Positions 58,347 through 64,000 of a stretch of DNA of 64,000 nt are shown here, piece by piece. Every line of letters starts with the position of its first letter. Positions within the stretch are counted from its first letter, which is position 1. The stretch spans positions 124,728 through 188,727 of the forward strand of contig JAPPAK010000003.1 in the NCBI GenBank assembly GCA_026705605.1, given 5' to 3'. A model generated the notes under the pieces. That model had not been told where the DNA came from. It saw only the letters and a list, made by a program, of their open reading frames with translations, and made no database searches. Source of the stretch: Chloroflexota bacterium. GTDB taxonomy: Bacteria > Chloroflexota > Dehalococcoidia > Tepidiformales > Tepidiformaceae. Position numbers and translations under genes: made by a program.

Positions 58347-58406
58347 TGTGGGGCAGTACCCGCTACCAAGGCTCGGGAATCGAATCAATGACCTTGGTGC
58401 GGACCG

Positions 58407-58435
58407 TTTACGGCCTCTGGGGGGTCTGGTAGCGT
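58407..58435 (+). promoter_or_regulatory. Candidate promoter (TTTACG-N17-TAGCGT) of the acyl-CoA dehydrogenase gene
   Basis: TTTACG 58407-58412 and TAGCGT 58430-58435, 17 bases apart, upstream of ATG 58470. The leader contains a small hairpin (CGCCCC-N5-GGGGCG) and a GGAGAG ribosome site. The rest of 58347-58469 shows nothing else. Confidence 0.4.
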
Positions 58436-58469
58436 TCGGGCCGCCCCTGGACGGGGCGCGGAGAGACCC

Positions 58470-59651
58470 ATGGACTTCCAGGACACCCCGGAGCAGGCCG
58501 CCTTCCGCGAAGAGGTGCGCACCTTCATCGAGAACGAGCGCCCGCGGGAGTACGACCCCGACAAGGGCATGCAGGGCGGGGAGGAGCGGGCCCCGCGGGA
58601 CGCTCCCTGGTACAAGCGCTGGCAGGGGAAGCTCTCGGAGCGGGGCTGGATCGCGCCGGCGTGGCCGAAGGAGTACGGCGGCGCGAGCCTGGGCGTGATG
58701 GAGCAGTTCATCATGAACGAAGAGTTCGCCGAGGCGCGGGTTCCACCGAGCAGCATCGGGAACGGCGTGTCCATGCTGGGGCCGACGATCATCGCGCACG
58801 GCTCTGAGGCGCAGCAGGAAGAACACCTGGGCCGCATGCTCCGCGGCGAGGTGATCTGGTGCCAGGGCTACAGCGAGCCCGGCTCGGGATCGGACCTGGC
58901 GTCGCTGCAGACGCGCGCCATCCGAGACGGCGACGACTACGTGATCAACGGTCAGAAGATCTGGACCTCGGGGGCGCACTACTCGGACTGGATCTTCATG
59001 CTGGCGCGGACGGATCCGGATGCGCCCAAGCATCGGGGCATCAGCTACTTCCTGCTCGACATGAAGACACCCGGGATCACCGTGCGGCCGCTCGTGAACA
59101 TGGCGAGCCTGCACAACTTCAACGAGGTGTTCTTCGAGGACGTGCGCGTCCCGGCGGAGAACATCGTGGGCGAGGTGAACCGGGGCTGGTACGTGGGCGC
59201 GACGACGCTCGACTTCGAGCGCAGCTCGATCGGGAGCGCGGTGGCGCACCGGCAGACCCTCGAGCGCTACCTGGACTACTGGCGCGAGAACGCCGATGGG
59301 GTCTCGAACCCCGAGGGCGTGCGCGAGGCGCTCGCGGAGCGCTGGATCGAGGCGGCGACGGCAAAGATGCTGAGCTACCGAGTGATCGGCATGCAGGCGG
59401 CGGGCGAGATCCCGAACGCGGAAGCCTCGATCGCGAAGATGTTCAGCACCGAACTCTCGCAGCGCATCGCGGGCACGGCGATCAAGATGCTGGGCACGGC
59501 GGGCATTCTGAACGGCGGCGAGAAGGCCCCGTTCGAGGGCCGCCTGGGGGCGGCGTACGTGGCGTCGGTGTCGGCGACGATCGCGGGCGGGACGAGCGAG
59601 ATCCAGCGCAACATCATCGCCACGCGCGGGCTGGGTCTGCCGCGGGCCTGA
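58470..59651 (+). CDS. Acyl-CoA dehydrogenase
   Basis: FAD enzyme that introduces an alpha-beta double bond into acyl-CoA. 393 residues: N-terminal helical domain (WIAPAWPKEYGG), FAD-binding YSEPGSGSDLASLQT and IWTSGAHYSDW, the NEVFFEDVRVP strand, and the C-terminal helical domain ending AGGTSEIQRNIIATRGLGLPR. The longer internal helix region (LERYLDYWRENADGVSN) resembles FadE-like members acting on branched, aromatic or steroid-side-chain acyl-CoAs; that is family-level inference. Stand-alone gene with its own promoter. Confidence 0.94.
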   Translation: MDFQDTPEQAAFREEVRTFIENERPREYDPDKGMQGGEERAPRDAPWYKRWQGKLSERGWIAPAWPKEYGGASLGVMEQFIMNEEFAEARVPPSSIGNGVSMLGPTIIAHGSEAQQEEHLGRMLRGEVIWCQGYSEPGSGSDLASLQTRAIRDGDDYVINGQKIWTSGAHYSDWIFMLARTDPDAPKHRGISYFLLDMKTPGITVRPLVNMASLHNFNEVFFEDVRVPAENIVGEVNRGWYVGATTLDFERSSIGSAVAHRQTLERYLDYWRENADGVSNPEGVREALAERWIEAATAKMLSYRVIGMQAAGEIPNAEASIAKMFSTELSQRIAGTAIKMLGTAGILNGGEKAPFEGRLGAAYVASVSATIAGGTSEIQRNIIATRGLGLPRA

Positions 59652-59667
59652 CGGCCCGGGGCCCGGG

Positions 59668-60186
59668 ATGGCCCTTCCGGAAGGGCGCTACTGTCCTTAC
59701 TGTGGCGAGGAGCTGCGTCGCGAGCCTGTAGATGGCCGGGACCTACCCAGAGAGGCATTGAAGCCCGCCTGCCCGAGCTGCGGCTACGTTCACTTGGAGG
59801 CGCCCACCCCCGTGGCGGGGGCGCTCGTCGAACGCGAGGGCGAGGTATTGCTGGTGAGGCCGCACGGCGCCGAGGAGTTCGCGCTGGTGGGGGGCTACCC
59901 CGAACCGTACGAGACGATCGAGGAGGCGGCGGTGCGGGAGGTGCGGGAGGAGACGGGGCTGGAGGTTGAGGTGGAGAGCATCCTGGGAAGCTACTCCTGC
60001 GACCCGATGGGCCGGAACCTCGTACTTGTCGTGTGCGTGGCGCGGGTGGTGGGCGGTGACTTTCGATTGCAGGAAGAGGAACTGGCCGAGGGAGGGTGGT
60101 TCCCGCTCGATGAGTTGCCGGCCTGGCCAGAGGGATGGCCGCTGCAGGACGTGTTCTCCGACCACGGTTGGGAAGGGAACCGTTAA
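59668..60186 (+). CDS. NUDIX hydrolase with N-terminal zinc ribbon
   Basis: 172 residues. Zinc ribbon C9-x2-C12...C35-x2-C38, then a Nudix domain whose box G76-x5-E82-x7-R90-E-V-R-E-E-T-G-L98 fits the consensus exactly. The zinc ribbon plus Nudix layout resembles NudC-like NADH pyrophosphatases, but the SQPWPFPxS motif that marks true NudC is absent. Substrate is therefore open (a nucleotide sugar or dinucleotide, perhaps). ATG 59668 lies between two GC palindromes (59654-59667 and 59671-59686). Confidence 0.9.
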   Translation: MALPEGRYCPYCGEELRREPVDGRDLPREALKPACPSCGYVHLEAPTPVAGALVEREGEVLLVRPHGAEEFALVGGYPEPYETIEEAAVREVREETGLEVEVESILGSYSCDPMGRNLVLVVCVARVVGGDFRLQEEELAEGGWFPLDELPAWPEGWPLQDVFSDHGWEGNR

Positions 60187-60237
60187 GGGTTAGGACTTTC
60201 TTAATGTAAGGGGGTAGCGCTCAACCTGCCGATCGCC

Positions 60238-60243
60238 TATACT
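60238..60243 (+). promoter_or_regulatory. -10 element (TATACT) of the coiled-coil/winged-helix regulator gene
   Basis: TATACT lies 35 bases before ATG 60279. The leader has an AGGGG site. The upstream AT-rich stretch (60187-60215) is unusual for this genome and may be a control region. Confidence 0.55.
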
Positions 60244-60278
60244 TGTGTGTAGCAACCGTTGAATAGGGGTTATCGGGC

Positions 60279-61070
60279 ATGACCTCGTCTGCAGCCGACG
60301 AACTCAGCGAGGCGCTGACACGCCTCCAGGGCGAGCGCGAGACCATCCTCGGCGAGATCGCGACGATTGAGCGCGACCTCGGAGAGAAGCACGAGTCGCT
60401 CTCCGACGTGAACGAGAAGATCGAAGCATTGCGGAAGACACTCGCGGTCTTGCGCCCGGACCTGGTGCGCGACCTGGAGCGGCCGGCAGTTCCGGAGGAC
60501 GAGGGCGAGCTGGCAGAGCAAACGCCGGTCGAGTCACCCACAGCGGCAGACTTCTCAGAACTGCCCCGCCAGACGGCCGTGCTGGGAATCCTCGCGGGGG
60601 CCACTGAAGCCATGCACTACCAGGAGATCGCGGAGATCGCGGGCGCGCCGGCAAGCAGCGTCTCTCCCAACCTCTCGCACCTGAAGTACCGGGACCTGGT
60701 GGAAACGACCGACCCGGGCACGTACCGGCTGGCCCCCGTGCTGGCGCTTGAAGGCGAGCAGGAGGCCAACGAGGCGCTGCGCGCCGTGGCGACGGCGATC
60801 GTCGACGACCGGCAGTGGGACATTCTCGAGGCGGTCTTCGAGATGGACGAGCGCCTGCCGTTCGTCGGATTCGAGCACTTCCGGCGGAACCGGCTGCCCC
60901 ACGTCACGGGCGTTCGCTGGGCGAACGACCGCCTGACCCACGCCCTGATGAAGGAGCTGTTGAGCCGGGAGCTGATCGAGGTCTACCACACGGACAACCC
61001 CCGCAATCCGGAATTCCCGACAGCGGCGATTCGCCTGACGGCCGAAGGGCTGGACGAGATCGAGGAATAG
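60279..61070 (+). CDS. Putative transcriptional regulator: coiled coil plus winged helix
   Basis: 263 residues. Residues 6-60 form a long coiled coil (ELSEALTRLQGERETILGEI and on, heptad-like). After an acidic linker, residues about 94-150 fit a winged helix (LGILAGATEAMHYQEIAEIA, then SSVSPNLSHLKYRDLVETTD and a TYRLAP wing). A second helical domain, about 165-263, includes a further RLTAEGLDEIEE. It could be a MarR/ArsR-like or ScpB-like regulator, but no named family is recognised. Monocistronic, with a clear -10. Confidence 0.75.
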   Translation: MTSSAADELSEALTRLQGERETILGEIATIERDLGEKHESLSDVNEKIEALRKTLAVLRPDLVRDLERPAVPEDEGELAEQTPVESPTAADFSELPRQTAVLGILAGATEAMHYQEIAEIAGAPASSVSPNLSHLKYRDLVETTDPGTYRLAPVLALEGEQEANEALRAVATAIVDDRQWDILEAVFEMDERLPFVGFEHFRRNRLPHVTGVRWANDRLTHALMKELLSRELIEVYHTDNPRNPEFPTAAIRLTAEGLDEIEE

Positions 61071-61082
61071 CCGGACCGCGCG

Positions 61083-62264
61083 CTAGATGACCTTGCTGTC
61101 CTTGAAGCGCTCGATGTCCTCCCAGCTGTAGCCGAACTCCAGCAGGATCTCCTCGGTGTGCTGGCCGAGGTCGGGCGCCGTCGATTTGGGGCCGGCGGGC
61201 GTCTCGCTCATCTGGATGGGGGTGCCGACGACGCCAACCTCCCCGAGGTTAGGGTCGTCGAGCGTGGTCAGGTACTCGTTGGCGATGACCTGCGGCTCCT
61301 TCGCAACGGCGGCGTAGTCGTTGACAGGACCGCAGGGGAGGTTCGCGCCCTTGAGGATGGCGAGCCACTCATCGCGGGGCTTCCTGGCGAAGGTGAGGTT
61401 CAACTCCTCGATGAGCTCCTCGCGGTTGCCGATACGGCCGGCGGGTTCAGCGAAGCGCTCGTCCACCATGAGGTCCTCCCGTTCCAGAACCTCGCAAAAG
61501 GCCGGCCACCACTTCGGATCGAGCAGGCCGAGGCTGAGGTAGCGCCCATCGGCGCAGGGATACCAGGTGAAGAGCGGGTTCCAGCGAGTGCCACCGGACC
61601 GCTGCTCCTTCTGACGGAGGAAGCCCGTAAGCCCCAGCCCCTGGAGGGCAAGCTGGGAACCCAGCAAGGAGGTATCGACGTGCTGACCGACTCCGTGCAG
61701 CTCGCGGGCGGCAATGGCGGAGGCGATGCCGAGGGCAAAAATCATCGCGCCGACCTGGTCGGCCATGCCACCGATGACCACGGCCGGCTCGGCGCCGGGC
61801 CCACCTCCCTGAGCGATGGCGATGCCGCCCATGGCCTGGCCGATGGAATCGAACGAGGGCTCGTGCGCCTGCGGCCCCTTCGGACCGAAGCCGGTGGCGC
61901 TGGCGGTGATGATGCGAGGGTTAATGGCGCTGAGGGACTCGTGGTCGAGCCCGAAGCGCTCCATCGTGCCGGGGCGGAAGTTATCGGTGACGACGTCGGT
62001 CTCGGGGATGAGCCGGTAGATGATCTCGCGGCCTTCGGGTGTGCGCGTATCGATGGTAAGGGAGCGCTTGTTGCGGTTGAGCGCCTGGAAATAGGCGCAC
62101 CAGCCGTCCGGCTGCAGGCCCAGGCTGCGGCCGAGGTCGCCATGCGTCGGTTCCTCGACCTTGATGACATCGGCGCCGAGGTCGGAGAGCAGGACCGTGG
62201 CGAAGGGCCCCTGCTGGTACCGGGTGAAGTCGAGGATGCGGACTCCTGCGAGCGCTCCTGGCAT
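61083..62264 (-). CDS. CaiB/BaiF family CoA-transferase (second copy)
   Basis: 393 residues of the class III CoA-transferase family. VRILDFTRYQQGPFATVLLSDLGADVIKVEEP (split over the N-terminus), RNKRSLTIDTRTPEGREI, NFRPGTMERFG and the catalytic-Asp region SFDSIGQAMGG are present. It aligns along its length with the protein at 35828-37012, including the final EFGYSWEDIERFKD. ATG 62264 follows AGGAG on the minus strand; longer in-frame starts cross the divergent promoter. Substrate unknown, but the neighbouring acyl-CoA dehydrogenase suggests acyl-CoA catabolism. Confidence 0.93.
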   Translation of the reverse strand: MPGALAGVRILDFTRYQQGPFATVLLSDLGADVIKVEEPTHGDLGRSLGLQPDGWCAYFQALNRNKRSLTIDTRTPEGREIIYRLIPETDVVTDNFRPGTMERFGLDHESLSAINPRIITASATGFGPKGPQAHEPSFDSIGQAMGGIAIAQGGGPGAEPAVVIGGMADQVGAMIFALGIASAIAARELHGVGQHVDTSLLGSQLALQGLGLTGFLRQKEQRSGGTRWNPLFTWYPCADGRYLSLGLLDPKWWPAFCEVLEREDLMVDERFAEPAGRIGNREELIEELNLTFARKPRDEWLAILKGANLPCGPVNDYAAVAKEPQVIANEYLTTLDDPNLGEVGVVGTPIQMSETPAGPKSTAPDLGQHTEEILLEFGYSWEDIERFKDSKVI

Positions 62265-62361
62265 GGGTTTCTCCTGAGACGGGTTCGCGTCCGCATGGTA
62301 CGCAACTCGCCGTGGCATTGCCCTCGCCGGGGGGCAGCGTTTCCGTAGCGGGGGACTGCGA

Positions 62362-62367
62362 TACGCT
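62362..62367 (+). promoter_or_regulatory. -10 element (TACGCT) of the glycosyltransferase gene
   Basis: TACGCT lies 30 bases before ATG 62398, third occurrence of this element on the plus strand in the window. The 62265-62397 gap separates divergent genes. Confidence 0.45.
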
Positions 62368-62397
62368 GCCGCCAACCTCCCCGAGACGCGAGCCGCC

Positions 62398-63834
62398 ATG
62401 TCCCCACTCAGCCAGGTCGACCTCCGCACCTACTCCCTCGATCGTTTCCGCGAGGTCGTAGAACCAGCGGCCTACGAACGGGCCGTAGCGGTGCTCGAAC
62501 GGAGCAGGGAGCTACTCGGCGAGCGCACGGTCTGGCACCTGAACTCGACCGCGGAGGGCGGGGGCGTGGCGGAGATGCTGCCCTCGCTGCTGGCCTACGC
62601 ACGGGGGGCGGGCATCGACGCGCGCTGGGCGGTAATCGAGGGCGAACCGGAGTTCTTCCGGATCACGAAGCGGCTGCACCACGCGCTGCACGGCTCGACG
62701 GGGGACGGTTCGCCGCTGGGGGCACAGGCCTCGCGCGTTTATGGAGAAGTGCTCAGGCCGAACATCGAGGCGTTCCTCGAGGAGTTGCGTCCCGGGGACG
62801 CCGTCTTCCTGCACGACCCACAGACGGCAGGCATGGCCCCGGCCCTGATGGCGCACGGGGCAACAGTGATCTGGCGCTGTCACATCGGCACGGAGGACCT
62901 GACACCCGAGGCCGAGGGAGGCTGGGGCTTCCTGGCGCCGCACGTGCGCGAAGTGCCCCTGCGGGTGTTCTCGCGACAGGCATACGTCCCTCCAGTCCTC
63001 GACGACGGACGAAGCGCGGTCGTGCAGCCCTCGATCGATGCGTTCTCGGCGAAGAACGAGGAGCAGGACGAGGACGTGACGCGGGCAATCCTGGCGCAGA
63101 GCGGGCTTATCTCCGGGCTGGCCGGCAGTGGTCCGCGCAGCTTCACGCGCGAGGACGGCACAACGGGATCGGTCGAGCGCCAGGCAAGCGTGCTTCGGGA
63201 GGGCGACGCGCCGGGTTGGGGCGACCCGCTCATCGTGCAGGTCTCTCGCTGGGACCCGCTCAAGGACCACGGCGGCGTGATGCGCGGCTTCGCCTCGTTC
63301 GTCGAACGCTGCGATGGGGACGGGCGGTCGCAGCTCGTGCTGGCCGGGCCCGACGTTTCGGGGGTCACGGACGACCCCGAGGGCGGCATCGTGCTGGAGG
63401 AGCTGAAGGCGGAGTGGGCGGCCTTCCCCGAGCACCTGCGATCACGCATGCACCTGGCGACGCTACCCATGGACGACGTCGGGGAGAACGCGGCCATGGT
63501 GAACGCGCTGCAGCGACACGCGAGCGTGGTCGTGCAGAAGAGCCTGCGCGAAGGGTTCGGGCTGACGCTGACGGAGGCGATGTGGAAGAGCCGTCCGGTG
63601 ATCGCGAGTCGCGTGGGCGGCCTGCAGGATCAGGTCACCCACGGCGAGGAGGGCCTGTTGCTGGACGACCCCACGGACGTGGAGGCGCTGGGCGACGCGC
63701 TCTGCCGGGTGATGGACGACGAGGAGCTGGCAGCGGAGCTGGGGGCGAACGCACGGGAGCGGGTTCGCGCGGACTTTCTCGGGATCCGGCACCTGGCGCA
63801 GTACCACGACCTGCTGAACGGTCTGCTGGCCTGA
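62398..63834 (+). CDS. GT4 glycosyltransferase, trehalose synthase TreT-like
   Basis: 478 residues of a two-domain GT-B fold. The opening VWHLNSTAEGGGVAEML closely matches the TreT/trehalose glycosyltransferring synthase start (WHVNSTA-GGGVAE). FLHDPQTAGMAPAL, WRCHIGT and, in the second half, VSRWDPLKDHGGVM and the donor motif KSLREGFGLTLTEAMWKSRPVIAS are typical. TreT makes trehalose from NDP-glucose and glucose. An ~20-residue insertion around SGPRSFTREDGTTGSVERQ precedes the second domain. A compatible-solute or storage role is inferred. Confidence 0.87.
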   Translation: MSPLSQVDLRTYSLDRFREVVEPAAYERAVAVLERSRELLGERTVWHLNSTAEGGGVAEMLPSLLAYARGAGIDARWAVIEGEPEFFRITKRLHHALHGSTGDGSPLGAQASRVYGEVLRPNIEAFLEELRPGDAVFLHDPQTAGMAPALMAHGATVIWRCHIGTEDLTPEAEGGWGFLAPHVREVPLRVFSRQAYVPPVLDDGRSAVVQPSIDAFSAKNEEQDEDVTRAILAQSGLISGLAGSGPRSFTREDGTTGSVERQASVLREGDAPGWGDPLIVQVSRWDPLKDHGGVMRGFASFVERCDGDGRSQLVLAGPDVSGVTDDPEGGIVLEELKAEWAAFPEHLRSRMHLATLPMDDVGENAAMVNALQRHASVVVQKSLREGFGLTLTEAMWKSRPVIASRVGGLQDQVTHGEEGLLLDDPTDVEALGDALCRVMDDEELAAELGANARERVRADFLGIRHLAQYHDLLNGLLA

Positions 63835-63857
63835 CGGGCGGCGCTTTCGCCATCCCG

Positions 63858-63863
63858 TACGAT
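63858..63863 (+). promoter_or_regulatory. -10 element (TACGAT), probable leaderless promoter of the last gene
   Basis: TACGAT-CGGTC-GTG 63869 (5 bases) or 8 bases to ATG 63872. The same TACGATCGG string precedes orn. Confidence 0.45.
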
Positions 63864-63868
63864 CGGTC

Positions 63869-64000
63869 GTGATGCGCGACACGGTAATCCTGGCTGTGGC
63901 GCTGGCGGCGGGGGCGGCTGTCGCGTTCGGACTCCGCGAGGCCTTCGACACAACGGGCGTGGCCCTGGCCGCGGGCATCGTGGTGGCGTGGATCGTGTGG
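63869..64000 (+). CDS. Membrane protein, N-terminal part only (runs off the window)
   Basis: 44 residues visible, open to the right edge. Two hydrophobic stretches (VILAVALAAGAAVAFGL and GVALAAGIVVAWIVW) with a polar REAFDTT loop between suggest a small or multi-pass membrane protein. Start GTG 63869 or ATG 63872; a TACGAT element just upstream supports a real gene. Too short to assign a family. Confidence 0.55.
   Translation, partial: MMRDTVILAVALAAGAAVAFGLREAFDTTGVALAAGIVVAWIVW

Overview
This 64 kb window is a gene-dense, GC-rich (roughly two thirds G+C by eye) stretch of a bacterial chromosome. Nearly every base is coding. The largest gene-free gaps are about 180 bp (18062-18239), 200 bp (29013-29212) and 165 bp (40816-40981). 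I saw no tRNA, rRNA, CRISPR array, insertion sequence or phage gene. The gene set fits an aerobic, high-GC Chloroflexota bacterium (Dehalococcoidia-like): a complete-looking dcw cluster without murE, no sepF or ylm genes after ftsZ (which argues against Actinobacteria), a transaldolase-phosphoglucose isomerase fusion, two CaiB/BaiF CoA-transferases, a luciferase-like F420-type oxidoreductase, and LppX-type lipoproteins. The taxonomic placement is an inference; an actinobacterial or other high-GC origin cannot be excluded from the sequence alone.

Region by region. (1) 1-1552: tail of a SAM methyltransferase, then trmD and mogA on the minus strand. (2) 1629-18161: the division and cell-wall (dcw) operon. 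A near-consensus promoter and MraZ-box array lead into mraZ-rsmH-ftsL-ftsI-murF-mraY-murD-ftsW-murG-murC-murB-ddl-ftsQ-ftsA-ftsZ and a hairpin terminator; most junctions overlap by 1-4 bases. (3) 18.2-23.4 kb: alpha/beta hydrolase, ABC-2 exporter with a truncated hemoglobin, glycerophosphodiesterase, thioesterase, DoxX-like protein and oligoribonuclease. (4) 23.4-30.7 kb: carbon metabolism (IMPase-family phosphatase, transaldolase-PGI, transketolase; divergent two-subunit fumarase). (5) 30.7-40.8 kb: divergent glutamyl-tRNA reductase, small coiled-coil and Sm-like proteins, methylmalonyl-CoA mutase large subunit, dialkylglycine decarboxylase-like enzyme, zinc ribbon, CoA-transferase, DUF418 protein, alcohol dehydrogenase, RidA-like protein and a cytidylyltransferase-like enzyme. 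(6) 40.9-43.7 kb: ferric-iron-type ABC importer with a palindromic operator. (7) 43.7-58.1 kb: accessory catabolic and transport region with two local duplications (SnoaL-like pair and MFS pair), an orphan xanthine dehydrogenase-type large subunit with MoaD, a lipoprotein with a duplicated domain, and an LprG/P55-like lipoprotein-exporter pair. (8) 58.1-64 kb: acyl-CoA dehydrogenase, NUDIX hydrolase, coiled-coil/winged-helix regulator, second CoA-transferase, TreT-like glycosyltransferase and the start of a membrane protein.

Two expression features recur. At least nine genes have a TAnnnT hexamer (and a tenth a CACGAT variant) ending 5-9 bases, usually 6 or 7, before the start codon, with no ribosome binding site possible between them. 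This is the signature of leaderless transcription. Two genes (ftsW and a DUF418 gene) have no ATG, GTG or TTG in a workable position and appear to start at ATA codons that overlap the preceding stop (ATAG and ATAA).
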